Assembly: GCF_964340395.1 (NCBI RefSeq)
Contig: NC_135565.1
Span: 11,847,742-11,911,741 of the forward strand
DNA from: Glandiceps talaboti
Taxonomy: Eukaryota > Hemichordata > Enteropneusta > Spengelidae
Length of the DNA stretch: 64,000 bases
Reading direction: 5' to 3'
Within the stretch, counting starts at the first letter, position 1, and each line of letters starts with the position of its first letter. The notes under the pieces were generated by a model. That model saw nothing but the letters and a program-made list of their open reading frames with translations. It searched no databases and was not told the DNA's origin. Below are positions 36,237 through 48,451 of this stretch, piece by piece. The translations under genes and the position numbers were made by a program.

Positions 36237-36885
36237 GTCAGTTTAAGTTGCTGTATAAGGTAGATTTCAGTCACTAAATGACAAGTAGTATTCTTGTCAT
36301 AAACATACCGAGGCTGTGCAGTTGGTGCCCAACTGGGTCACAATGGTTACACTGTAATCAAATCTGTTTCAACTAGCTTTTATTTCAAAATTTGACAATT
36401 GAAGACATTCACATTAGATATACATCATTTGAATACTTTATTCCTGATCCCTTGATCAATACAATCAATTCAGTTGAACTAGTTAACAAAGGCATTCCGT
36501 TCACCTGCCCGTCCGCAGCTGTATTTATTGATGTAGTAACTAAATGGATATACAGTGCATTGTCTGGTAGCACAGAATTTTTCCTTTCAACAAGACATGA
36601 ATGAACAAGAATCTAAAGGTTTGCCCGTACGGAAGGCATTCAGTTTATATCTGATATAATCCTACCTGGCTGCACGAGCGTTGTATTGTATAGCCTAGCC
36701 AGATTTAAAGGATATCGGCCAGGCCAACTTCTACATTTCAATCTCGTTTCTCCCACTTGCTTGTGTACAAACAAATACCCCAACTCCCCATCCGGGAGAA
36801 TTACAATATCACCTAGCTGATACTGAGACATTTTGAGTGTCATATAAACTTACGTTTGTGAAATTTATGATTAGCGGGTTTTTTT

Positions 36886-36970
36886 GTTTGTTGTTTGTTT
36901 GTTTGTTTGTTTGTTTGTTTGTTTGTTGTTGTTGTTTTGTTTTTTTTGTGTTTTTTTTTTTGGGGGGGGG
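36886..36970 (+). repeat. (GTTT)n with T and G runs
   Basis: GTTT units, then T-rich and G10 tracts, at the inner border of the right arm of inverted duplication 1. Confidence 0.9.
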
Positions 36971-37988
36971 TTGGCGGTTATACTGTTTTTCATGAAAAAG
37001 ACTTACTTTGCATATACTGAAGTGTATATAGTAGTTGTATACATGACATGGAATAATCATACTGAAAAAGAATATTGGGTCTTCACTGGAATAAAGTATA
37101 TCAGATTAAATCAAAAGAAAGTTATTATATATGTATGTAACAAACTGCTCCTGCTGCCCACGTCCCCCTCTGTTCTTGTTCTCGTTAGTCCCACTTTAAA
37201 TAAAACAATATACAATGTATTTAAAACATTTATTATCTTCAAAATCCCTACAAATGTCACCAAATCTCCAGCAATCTACATCCACATCTAGTGAACATGA
37301 CATTGTTGTATGCAAGCAGGCAATCAAGAGAATTGACACCAAAAATATAACACCCCTGCGTGAGGGCGCTATTTGAAGAAAAGACAGGACCCTGCAAGCA
37401 GGTGCTGTAAATTGTTGAAAAAGTGTCCATGTTCTTCCATACATGTACTTTATATGTTCTGGAGCGGCATTTGCAATGTTTTAGTTCATCTGTAAAGTTT
37501 CAAGGACATAGAAGGACCAACATGTGTGTGTGTGGGGGGGGGGGGGTGAGATAATATAGGAGTGTTTGACATCAAATCACATCACATTCATCATTGAAAA
37601 TGTTGATATTCACTGAACTATTTTTTATTCCATATTGTAGTTTGGCTTTGTGTTGGTAGTGTTGTATGTACTTTGCATGCAGCTGACTGCAAATAACAAT
37701 ATAATCTAAGTATATATCGAACTCTGTAATGTACAATGTGTCACATCCACATCATATTAACACTGTCTAAAACCTAGTTGTGGTAAATACAAGTGTACTA
37801 AAGGTAGAAATGTGTCTGATTGGACTTTACCTTTCAACCTGTACAAACTACAACAAAACTCCCCCGAGCTAACCCTGTCTGTCCCAACATTGGACACGAT
37901 TTCCGAATACTAGTTATAACACAAACCTTTATAAAAATATATATATAACCCCCTCCACAACTAGTTTGTTGTATGGCAAAATTATTCA
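36960..37988 (-). repeat. Large inverted duplication 1, right arm
   Basis: Reverse copy of the NDUFA9 3' region without its last exon. The deletion junction reads CACTTGTATTTACC on the left-arm strand, with TTGTA present at both left-arm breakpoints. Divergence is roughly 5-10 percent by eye. Confidence 0.85.
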
Positions 37989-38365
37989 GGAGTTTGTAAT
38001 AAAAACGGCACTCCAACTACAAAAGGGATGAACCAATTAGGAGACATGGACTTGAAGTAAAATTGATTAGGTTTGATAAAAGCACAAGTCCGGTTGTCTA
38101 CGGTTAAAATACTTTATTACCAACGTTTCGACCACACACGGGATGTCTTCTTCATGAATGGATATAGCGTGATTGTAATAAATAAAACCAAAACAAAGCT
38201 AAAAACACTACAATAAAAGTGGAAAATGCAGTACATAGTAAAAGTGAAAAATAATGGCGAACCTCGATAAAATTGCAGAAAGCATTACATCGGAAAGATA
38301 AATTTGAGATAAGATGACAACCCGTAATAAACAAGCTATCGTTTCTTGATGATGGGGGTGGGGGT

Positions 38366-38413
38366 GGAGTGGTGGTGGTGGTGGTGGTGGTGGTGGTGGT
38401 GGTGGTGGTGGTG
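38366..38413 (+). repeat. (GGT)n microsatellite
   Basis: About 16 GGT units. Confidence 0.9.
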
Positions 38414-38813
38414 CAATGCTTTCGGTATTTCAATCAGAAAGTTTTGGTCATTTCATATCGGCATTGCACCTTGCCGTTTAACACTATGATTACGAATAAT
38501 TAAATGGGATTTAACATATGGAATATCTCACACGATTCGGTAGATATTTGTCTCATACGAGCCCAAGGCCAGTGTGAATTGTTGTATAGCGTCACAGCAT
38601 CCTTCAGAAAAAGTATTTGGCAAATTCATTGTTCAGAGCACTATTAGGAGCAGTGATACATAGGGCGATTTCAACGACAAACCATAATATTTCTCTGAAA
38701 GGTCCATCGGTTGGTCCGCATATGTAACCAATCGCACTTCGTAATCTAACCTATGGTGGCGTATGATGTTACCGTCTCGATCAGTCACAATGATGATCTT
38801 GAGAAAGTACGAA

Positions 38814-40105
38814 CTTAGACTCTATCTTTTCTAGACTCTTTCAATTGTCGATCGATACTCACACCGTCCCTCACTACTGGAAGAAAAGTTGTATCATCCC
38901 TATCCCGAAAATTCCAAGGCCAACAAAGAACAATGACTTCAGGCCAGTAGCACTGACTTCCATACCCATGAAATGCCTTGAACGGATTCTGCTGAAATAT
39001 CTTGTTTCTCGGACATCGTTATACCAGGATCCACTGCAGTTTGCATATCGCCAACACAGGAGTACAGAGGATGCAGTTCTGTCCATTCTACATACAATAA
39101 CCCAGCATCTGGATGCTAGTAATACTTCGGTTCGGGTACTATTCGTGGACTTTTCGAGTGCGTTCAACACCATCTCCCCCAACTTGCTAATCAGGAAGTT
39201 GAGGAATATGGCTGTAAACCAACAATTAATCCGGTGGGTGGCAGACTTTCTGACCAGGCGTATGCAGTTTGTTAAAGTGAACTCAACAAGCTCGGGTAGC
39301 CGAATGACGAACACTGGCTCACCACAAGGCTCCGTTATTTCTCCATCCCTATTTACCATATTTACATCCGATTGCAATCCAATAAATACAAACAGCAACG
39401 ACAAGCTCTATAAATTTGCCGATGACAAAGCCCTGGTAGGACTTATTACAGCGAATCGAGACACAACTTATAGAGAAGAAGTGGATAGACTAGTGACCTG
39501 GTGTGACAATAATAACTTGATCCTAAATGTGAATAAAACAAAGGAAATGATTATAGATTTTCGGAGGAATACTTCAGAACCCACAATGCTTGAGATCAAG
39601 GGGGGGGAACGTAGGAAGGGTTAATAGCTACAGATATCTTGGTATGTCTTTATCGAACACTCTTACCTGGGGTGAACATGCATGTGCACTAACCCGTAAA
39701 TGCCAACAAAGAATGTATTTTCTACGCAAATTGCGTAGGTTTGGTGTATCTAGCAAAATTCTGCATATGTTCTATAAATCTACCATTGAGTCGATCATAG
39801 GATATTGTATTTCTTGCTGGGGTGGTAGTATCACTATGTCTAGTTTAAATCAAATAGATCGAGTTATTAATCAAGCAAGGAAAATTGTAGGAGTACCTGT
39901 GCCCAGTGTGAGTGAACTATTTGCTAAATCTAGTGAAAACAAAGCCGCACTCATCCTGGCTGATAAAACTCATCCACTGAACTGTAATTTCATTAAGACA
40001 AGGTCCGGCAGCAGATACCGCTCAATTCGATGTCGCACCGATAGATTCGGCAATACATTTGTGCCTTCCGCTATCAGGATGCTTAACCAAGCATGTACAA
40101 GATAA
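38814..40105 (+). pseudogene. Broken LINE reverse transcriptase (C-terminal half of ORF2)
   Basis: The first frame (to 39624) has RT motifs FRPVALTS, FVDFSSAFNTI, GSPQGSVISPSLF and the catalytic-box variant YKFADDKALV. At a run of eight G (about 39601-39608) the frame shifts by one base, and the second frame (to 40105) continues with SYRYLGMSLSNTLTW, FYKSTIESIIGYC and a typical C-terminus. The upstream part of ORF2, including the endonuclease, is absent. Non-functional as it stands. Confidence 0.85.
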
Positions 40106-40261
40106 ACATGTGGTGATCTAGTACAGTGTACGTAATGCCTTTAATGTTGTCTTTGTTGTGTGCATTTGCCACTTTTTGTACCTTACTTTGAATGTAATGT
40201 GTGTCGATATTTTTTTGCGAGTCTGTGTAACCAAGACAAATTTCCATTGAGTTGGACAATA

Positions 40262-40262
40262 A

Positions 40263-40306
<44 letters not shown>
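40262..40306 (+). repeat. (TTA)n tail of the LINE
   Basis: Fifteen or so ATT units directly after the LINE 3' UTR, the usual 3' terminus of this element class. Confidence 0.85.
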
Positions 40307-40548
40307 CTTTCAAGTGTCTTATCGTAGACTACACGGATTATATTTCGAAATTCGTAGCATTGAACAAGCGTCGATACATGTCCTTGCCTAATTTCACATA
40401 TGACACTAAAAGTCCGCAAACAGAACATTTGGTATTTCTATCTCTTCTATAATGCTCTCTGTCTCAGTCTGTCTGTTTATCTGTCGGGCACGATATCTAA
40501 AATATACTACACCAGTCTTAATGAAACTTGCTACACTTGCTTATATCT

Positions 40549-40609
40549 GTGTCTGTCTGTCTGTCTGTATGTATGTATGTATGTATGTATGTATGTATGT
40601 ATGTATGTA

Positions 40610-40641
<32 letters not shown>
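40549..40641 (+). repeat. (TCTG)n-(TATG)n-(TCTG)n compound microsatellite
   Basis: Tetranucleotide repeat whose core changes from TCTG to TATG and back. Confidence 0.9.
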
Positions 40642-41039
40642 CATGTGCGTTTGTCTTTGTCATTATCTCATAAGAACCATAGGTTGAATCTTTGTAGATA
40701 TCACACCTGTCTTTTTAAATTTGATTTGTTGAACACGCCGCCAACGATGAACTTATTTCAAAATCACTCGCATGTGCATTTAGACTAGTTGGGCCTTGCA
40801 CATGTTTGTGACCGCTGGCTGTGCTATTCCACAACTTAGCGGCCAATGATCAAACTAACACGGTGGTGACACAGGAGTGGCGTTAGTCCTTCATATCTGC
40901 AGGTAGGCTACGATTCTCGGGGAAGGAACAATAGAATCAGGAGAAGGTCACAGTTTACTCACAGGAGAAAGTAGGCGTGTAATTGACTGATCGATTTATC
41001 TATTCATTGATTGATTATTAGCTTGACGGATTGATTTTT

Positions 41040-41215
41040 GTTTCTTCTCTCCCTGGCTAGTTTCTGAGTTTTCCCTCAATCAGCTATAAATATTTTGACT
41101 AAATAATGGCATCTTGTCCATTCTTCTCCTCTAATCTAAATAAAAATACCCCTAATCTCAAAATTACCAATTAATGTGATAATTCGCTTTATCTTCTTGG
41201 GACTAACACACCAAA
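41040..41215 (+). repeat. Dispersed repeat family G, diverged partial copy
   Basis: Matches CTTGTCCATTCTTCTCCTCT and AATCTAAATAAAAATACCCC of the family, but lacks the first part and is more diverged. Confidence 0.5.
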
Positions 41216-42419
41216 CAAAATCTCAATGATGTACAAACCAGTATAAAAGAGAAGTAGTTTAGACACAATAACAACATAAATGTTCACCCCTTTAAAAACC
41301 TAGGATGTCTTCTCATATCTTGTTGCAGATCTTATACCGTTCCAAAAATTATGAAGCAATAACTAGATAGGTTCTGGATGGTGACCAGCAATATGGAACA
41401 TCTGAGAGAAATTTCAGACCAACACATACATGTTTTATATGTCAACAATCTCTTTGAAAGAAGTCAATACTTTTGATTTATGAATTATAGAAACTCAGAA
41501 AATGGGAAAAAAATCTAAAACTGATAAATGTCCACTACCAATCAGCAGTTCTATCAATATATACGTGTCTATACTTGTACTCTTTTAAGAGTTATCAATT
41601 TTTACCATGATAATGGTTTATTCTTGGTCAAAATATTATTGTCAAGGAAACCAGTCAATGGCCAGTTTGTATACATAATTCGCATACTGGTGAGTAGACA
41701 CCATTCAGGAAGCACTTTTCACATCTTAAGTTTTATGTAAATTACAAACAGGCAGGACACTAGTTTTCACAACAACACCATGTTTTGTCGTTGGTTTAAA
41801 CATTTATTCACATATCTCATGAACAATAATGACTCAAGTCATGGTAATTTTCGTAACTTTGTGGATGACTAGAATCAGTGATTCTTTGAAATAACTTTTA
41901 AAATGACACTTCCCAATTTTGATTAACTTTTGTTTGCTGGAAACTTCTCCCAGTATTGTTTTTATCAGTCACATACACACATTTGAACCCAGCCTTTTAC
42001 TGAAATACATCCAGGTATGGGACCATATAACTGGTCGATGTTACTACTGTACATGTGGGACAGTCAAGGCTTTCCCAGTCAGTCAACGGGCTATCCTGGA
42101 TTCACTTAGTTCAATGTATTTGTGTAATTGTCGGCAATTCAACTGATGTGGTGAAATCATTACTCCAGGAGTCACTCTTGGGAGGGTCACATTTTATATA
42201 TGCACCAGACAAGGCTTGATTTTCACCAGCCCTCCCCTTGTAATTGCTGAGAACGCCCTACTTTACTGAAGTTTTTGAATACAAAAGGACATCCGTTGTT
42301 GCCCTTCTTATCAAAGGGCGAGGAGGGGGTTCATAATTCTAAATCGTTACATTCAATGGTTTCAAGAAGTGCAATAACTATATCATACAGTTTAAGTCAA
42401 CGTACTGATAGTAATAATG

Positions 42420-43335
42420 AAGGTCAAGTTATATCAAAAAGTTCACATTAAGGACAAATCGCTGCAACAAAGTCAAATTACATCACCAAGGTCATATTAC
42501 GCTAATAGGGTCAAATTATACGTCAATAAGGTCATATTACATTAATAAATTCAAATTACGTCAAGAAGGTCAAATTACACAAATAGGGTTAAATGACGTC
42601 AATAAGGTTACAGTAATGCAAAACGGTCAAATTACACTAATAACGTCAAATTACGCTACTAATCATACTGATCATGTCACAATTACGCCAAGTAGGTCAA
42701 ACTAACTACAGCAATGAAGTCAAATTGTCCGAAGGAGGCCAAATTACCTCAATAAAATGTGAGGTCAAAGTACTGCAATACGGTCAAATTGCACCAATTA
42801 GTCAAATTACACTACTAAGGTCAAATGGCATCAACAAGGTCAAACATAAGGTCAAAGTACGGCAATACGGTCAAATTGCACGAATAAGGTCATTGTATAC
42901 TATTTAATTGTAATTATTATGAAATTATGCCAATTAGGTCAAATTACACCAATAAAGTCAAATTGCCCAAATTCCATCAATAAAGTGAATTACATCAATA
43001 AGGTCCAAAGTTGTGATATGGTTACATATGCACCAATAAGATCAAATTGCACTATTTAATTAAACAATTTTGTAATATGGTCGTTACCCTAATAAGTGAA
43101 ATTACACTACTCGGGTCAAGTTATATCAATAACATGAAATTACTGTAGTGAGGTAAAGAAATTGCACTAATCGATGTCAAATTACTGCAATGAGGTCAAT
43201 TTGTCAGTCAAATTGCACAAATATGGTCAACTTATTACAATAAGGTTATATTACACACTACTAAGGTCAAATTACCCTAATAAGTTCACGTGACACCTTT
43301 GAGGTCAGATTAGTACAAATGTGGGTCGAATTACG
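42420..43335 (+). repeat. Degenerate minisatellite of AGGTCA-containing units
   Basis: Dozens of short units (about 18-22 bases) of the type AGGTCAAATTACACCAATA. The unit core AGGTCA is the nuclear-receptor half-site. The array ends about 80 bases downstream of the SMB/7TM receptor stop codon. Confidence 0.8.
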
Positions 43336-43416
43336 AAAAACGTGAAGGAATCAATCTTTTCAGTAACAACGTTTGTTTAAACATATACGATCCATAGATA
43401 TTGCCATGGTTACTAG

Positions 43417-45164
43417 TTAATTACTTGCATATAAAAGTGCTCGTATTTGTCGATCTGCTATGAATGCTAAGAAGATGAAAGCTCCTTGTAGGGAATTGAA
43501 TATAATAACGAACGCACTAAATATTGCATTATTCAAAAAGCTTTCGGCCAAGGCAAAGAACCAAGAAAGTCCAATCACAATTGATAACTTAATGCAAATA
43601 GTAAGTTGTTTTTTCCATCCATGAACACTACTCCCTGTTGCTATGCTTGACGAATTCCTGACTGATTTCAAGACAAGAACGCCACAGATTGTGTTAAACA
43701 CAAGGATAACAGCGATTGGGGCAATGAAAAATGATATCAGTGCATCTCGGTTACGAATCCAGCAGATGTTGTCGGCACCATACCCTACAGTCAGACCAGT
43801 GCATTCACAGAGATCAAGTGTGGCTAGCACACCTACAACAATTGCAGGTACAACCCAACCACAGACACAGTATGTCACGTATAACTTCATCCCTTGATAC
43901 ACCGTTACAGAGCCATTACTGATGGCAGTAAATGTGCGACACATGTCAAACATCACTATAGCCATCCAAACGAAGCCAGTCAACCAAGAATAATGCAGCA
44001 ACGCTGCCAAAGGAAAACAAAGCTGTGGAAATTCATTCAGTCCCATTCCTGACAGGAATAAACTCAGTGCTAATAACTTAGATATCACCAGATGTAACAT
44101 AACTTTAGCAGGGAAACTGTGTAGTGTTTTGTTGACCCTGTACACTATTATATGTACACTTAGAGACAACACAGACAATGCAGAACAAACTATATTTAAC
44201 CATATTAACCACTGGCCAAGTTTAGGGAGAGAACTAAACAGCAGATCTGACATGCAAGTAAATACTCCCCCTTCAGAAATGATGAAAACATTTGCCCTGA
44301 CTTCGAAATCGCTAGAACGATAAACAAGTATACCTTCTTCAATATCATAATTTGTTATATTCAACCATAATATATCCGATAATGCACATGGCAACGAATT
44401 GTTGCTTAAAGTAATGTTATCCGTGTTAGAATAATTCTGCAGAGGAACTCGACTTGTTCCGTTAGAGTCATGGGTATTGTTAAACATTGGCATGGCATCT
44501 ACAGTATTGTGTATATGAGGTGTTCTGGGGAGGTGTATGCATGTCATAAGAAAAGGGTCATATATGGAGATCTCTGGGCAGGATACATTCCCAGTTTTAT
44601 CAGACGTGCGTTTATTAAATTGGGCATGTATATCAATTTGTTCAAAACTGGGCATATCAAACAATATTGTGAGACCATAGGTTACTCGCCCTATAGATAC
44701 TTTCGCCGCTACTCCGCAGGACTTTGCATTCAACCCATTACAAGTTGCACACTTTGCATTTTTGAAAATGATCTTATTCCGAACTGTGCCAGCCTCAACA
44801 AGGGACGTGTATGACTGACAATGCCGTGTTGCGTTTGCAAACCCTTCATCACTTTGGTAAAGAGAACGTTGACATTGTTCAACATAGGTCTTGTGGCACA
44901 TCCTTTTAATGGCGGTTGAATAGTCTCTTTCTACCGCTTTAATATAACATGTCTTGTCATCAAAGTTCGCGTTCATAAACTCGAGGAATTGCCAAAAGTC
45001 TAAGTTTAAACTCTCGCGGGACTGAGATGAAACCCCTTCACAAAACCATTCAGCTTTCCATGTCACTACTTCGGACAAGTGTATGCCATTGCACACTGTA
45101 CAGAATATATTACGGAAAACTGTCCCATCAGGTGCAGTCACTGGTATAATTCTCAGGGACGTTT
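43417..45164 (-). CDS. SMB/7TM receptor exon with ectodomain and seven-transmembrane region
   Basis: The acceptor TTTCTCCACAG opens the exon in phase 1 (AA ACG TCC, reading into TSLRIIPVTAPDG). It encodes the rest of the ectodomain and the whole 7TM domain, ending RALLYASN and a stop at 43417-43419. Confidence 0.88.
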
Positions 45165-47747
45165 CTGTGGAGAAAGAAAATCAGATTATAAGCACACGAT
45201 CTACTCGTTTAATGTACGCACAGTTACAATTGTTTGTCTCACTGGCATATTCATATCCGGAAAAGTGCTATTCATGGGAACTAAAGAAGGTTGCTATGAT
45301 TTTCTACAAAAACAATGTATAATTGAAAGTATCACCAACATTTACGTACACAATTATTGTTTTACCATTTTTAACCGACCAAAAGAGCCATTTGTTTTGT
45401 AGGATTTTACATTAAAAAAAAAAACAAATAAAAATCGCCGCCCGAAGGACAACAAAGCATTGTTTCTGGCCAGGACATTTTCATGGTAAACCGTTCAGGC
45501 CAAAAGTATTATTCTTATTTTGGCAAAAGTATTTTTTTTTTTTTTTTGAGCTACAAGTGTTTGGAAATTTTTCGAAAATGATTAATACCGGATCGTGGTC
45601 CGTAAAAACAATTGTATTTCTTCGGACCACTCGATTTCTATAGCAGGGGTGTGGAGTAACTATAATGACTGATTTCCGGTAGGTGTAACACGCGTACGTT
45701 GTCGCTGTACATGTACATGTACTTGGCACCTGCATAAGCGAGTCAAATGTCCATGCAAGTGCAACGGACAGCGACCAACGTGTATTAGGCCTCCGAAGTC
45801 AGTCAGGAAGTCATTTGAGTTACTCCACACCCTGCTATGGAGATTGAGTGGTCCTTGGAAACACAATTTTTTTTACGGACCATGATTCGAAAATAATATT
45901 TCCAAAAACCTAAAAGAATTCTGGTTTGACGAAAACTAAATCAACATGATGCCTGTAAAACACCATAATCTCAATTTGTTTGACATGGAATAAAAGTATG
46001 GATTCCATTGACAAATTACACATAAGTAGTTAAAATTAGTTTGTTTTAACTCCGAAAAATACTGCTAAAATAAGAATAATACTTTTGGTCCGAACGGCTT
46101 GCCACATTTTGCCTAAAATGGTGTGGGTTTGTTCCCCTGCCAAAAATTGCCCTGCAGGAAATTATGTTTTATCCACATTTGTAGCAAGAATAATGTACTT
46201 TTAAAGAAGAGATACAAAAGACATAAAATTTAGAACAGAGATTATTATTTAGAAACCATATTTGAATATTACATTGTTTGAACGTGAAATGTTGAAGTAT
46301 GGCCCTGTGAATTCCAGCGTTCTCTATATAATTTTGACTATGGTACAGAACATGCTAATAACTAAATTTAAGCAACAATCTGTGAAAATAATTAGAGTCT
46401 TGGTCTTGTTCAGACTTATTTTGTTTAATTATATTTATAGACATAGTAGTTCTTGTGAGATGTGGAACAAGTAACGTTTTTGCTATAAAATATCAATGGA
46501 AGGAAATTTGAAAATTGTTTTCTGATTATTTATTTTAAAAAGTGACTACAGTTGAGGTAAAGGCATGAAGGTATACACGGAAATAGAAGTAAATTGTTAC
46601 CATTTTAGCTTTTTGCATGCAAACATAATGGCTTTAGACTGCGGTCTCTCTCTTTTGTATTTATTTGGGCCTTAAGTTTCATAGATACGAATGTAAAAGT
46701 GAGTTCCATTGCTAATACTCAGTCAAAAATTAAAGCAAAACAAAAACCACAAATGATTTAAGTGATTTTACGTTAACTTACGAAATCAAAGAAACCATAA
46801 CAAATGTTGTGCTTTAAAGTGGAAATATGGAGAAGGATTGGGTTTTTATTTTAGATTTTTAACCTGTGTAAAATAATATTATCCTGACTTCCTTCTTGAA
46901 AAAGCAATGTGAAACAAGATATGCCAAATCCCTGTTTGTAACTGAATGTAAAAAAATGCAAACATTTATTTAATAAGTGTGTAAAATGTTTATTATTGTA
47001 CGTACAATAACAAACGTTTTACATATCCTTTAGCTCTGCAATGTATCCAGTTACAAACTAGGGCTTGGTATATTTTGTTTAACATTGGAATTTCAAGGAG
47101 GAAATCATGATAAAATTGTTTTATAGATTGAAAGTGGACAATAAATACCCAATCCTCGATATCCATATGGCCATTTCAAGGTAATTTTTATACGCTGCAA
47201 CACTGCCAAATCGTTAAGAACTTTCGTGGCATAGCATTTCTTTAAATTTAAAAAGAGAAATATAAGTGATGTGTTCTTTAACGCTGGGTATGGTAAAGAA
47301 GTAAAATTTCGATTAGTTACTAAACCCACCTCCATCTTCAATAGGCGTGACACACAAATTATAGATGTACACGTCATGCCAGTCAGCTGGACAGCTTTGC
47401 TTCATTAATACACTGCCTTCCATTGTATGTACACATACATCATGGAATTCATCTTCGTCCCTTTGACCAACCTGAGAAGGGGAAGGGGCAACTCCGCATA
47501 CATCCATGTAGTCAAAACAGCAGTCATCAAGCTGTAAACACAGCGAATCGCAGTGGCAGCTAAATTTATCTTCACCCTGGAATACAGTCCCGTTACACAT
47601 TGGCTGGCCAGATGCCGTGATACACGAGTCTATTCGACGATGTGTTGCCTCATCAATACAAATACCAAGTGCATTTGTTTCATTGTGAAAAGCAACAGCA
47701 GCAGCCGATATTAAATACATGACGGCGATTACAGTGAAACACAACAT
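43417..47747 (-). CDS. Somatomedin-B-domain seven-transmembrane receptor (class B/methuselah-like), two coding exons
   Basis: Joining 47330-47747 and 43417-45164 (minus strand) gives 721 residues in frame (phase 1: G plus AA makes Glu). Seen: a signal peptide (MLCFTVIAVMYLISAAAVAF), then a somatomedin-B-like knot ending CHCDSLCLQLDDCC and DYMDVC, a Cys-rich ectodomain with FRNIFCTVCNG and a second CATCNG, many NxS/T sites before the membrane, and a 7TM region from about residue 456 to 710. The 7TM part is secretin/methuselah-like (NICWIRNRD, IGLSWFFALAES, FNSLQGAFIF). No GPS autoproteolysis motif is visible before TM1, so it is not a typical cleaved adhesion GPCR. The tail is very short. The ligand is unknown. 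The ATG at 47747 follows an in-exon 5' UTR and an acceptor at about 47777, implying a further upstream exon. Confidence 0.85.
45469..46113. mobile_element. Foldback element of about 0.65 kb in the SMB/7TM receptor intron
   Basis: AAAAGTATTATTCTTATTTT at the left and AAAATAAGAATAATACTTTT at the right are complementary. Further in, CTATAGCAGGGGTGTGGAGT pairs with ACTCCACACCCTGCTATGG and GGTCCG with CGGACC. No coding content. Confidence 0.75.
46815..47178. mobile_element. MITE family F, fully palindromic (in SMB/7TM receptor intron)
   Basis: AAAGTGGAAATATGG with GGATTGGGTTTTTATT at the left pairs with AATAAATACCCAATCC and CCATATGGCCATTTC at the right; the interior pairs too (GTTTGTAACTG with CAGTTACAAAC). 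A related element ends at 4073. Confidence 0.7.
47330..47747 (-). CDS. SMB/7TM receptor exon with signal peptide and somatomedin-B domain
   Basis: The start ATG context is CCAAACATG. Upstream, CCTATTTACAG is an acceptor, so a non-coding exon precedes it. It ends with donor GGAG|GTGGGT in phase 1, after CVTPIEDG. Eight cysteines in an SMB-like pattern lie within about 55 residues of the signal peptide. Confidence 0.85.
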
Positions 47748-48451
47748 GTTTGGTGAAATTCTACGGATCAATATCTGTAAATAGGATAAAGAAATTCAAA
47801 TTAGATATGCTTATATAGTAGGGATAACTTAGGCTGGTGTAATTTGCCTTTTGTTATAATAATCATAAATGGATGTTTGGCCCTCGTCACTTGTTTCTTC
47901 AGGACTAAATGACAATATCACGAGAATATTGTTATCAAATGGCATGATGTCATGTTGGCAGTTTTTGTGTGGGCTTCTCCTGTGGTAATAGCAGACACAG
48001 GGTGAGCTGTGAGAGCTGTCCCTTGCATTTCCTGCCCCCTTTGTACTTATCTGACTGCGATCATTACATTACATCGGCTTGATGTATGATTAGAGAGTCG
48101 AGGGGACACTTGTGGTCATTCTAAAACACATGTACGCTAGCCCGTTCGTTTGCGTTGGATCTTTGTCTTCCGATTGTGGTTGTGAATTCTCATCATCAAT
48201 CACAAAATCATCAATAATGATAACATGCGTTGCCAGAAACATGTACAAAATATTATAAACTTATCTATAACTGTACACAGTATAACAATTTACAAATTAA
48301 TGTAGTGAGTCTAACGTAGATAACTAAACAATCAAGTAAACCACATTTCGGGCTGTAGGCCCCAATGAAGCTCTCATTGTCATATATGCAGCGTGTTTGT
48401 GTCAGACTGATATACTAGGTGTTGTCCCCAAATATTTTTCTTTGTTCGGCT

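Larger units (their letters stand above)
38790..40306 (+). mobile_element. 5'-truncated CR1/Rex-type non-LTR retrotransposon (LINE) with (TTA)n tail
   Basis: A LINE fragment starting inside the reverse transcriptase (coherent protein begins at about 38814, LDSIFSRLFQLS), carrying the end of ORF2, a 3' UTR of about 150 bases and an ATT microsatellite tail after GACAATAAATT, as CR1/L2/Rex-type elements have. Only the 5' boundary is uncertain. The element sits between the first inverted duplication and the receptor gene. Confidence 0.85.

Noticed and set aside
32068-37988. Reading the right arm as a second NDUFA9 gene
   Set aside because: It contains only intron 9 and 3' flank sequence, and no coding exon.
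38874-39404. 176-codon open frame on the minus strand
   Set aside because: Antisense shadow of the LINE reverse transcriptase.
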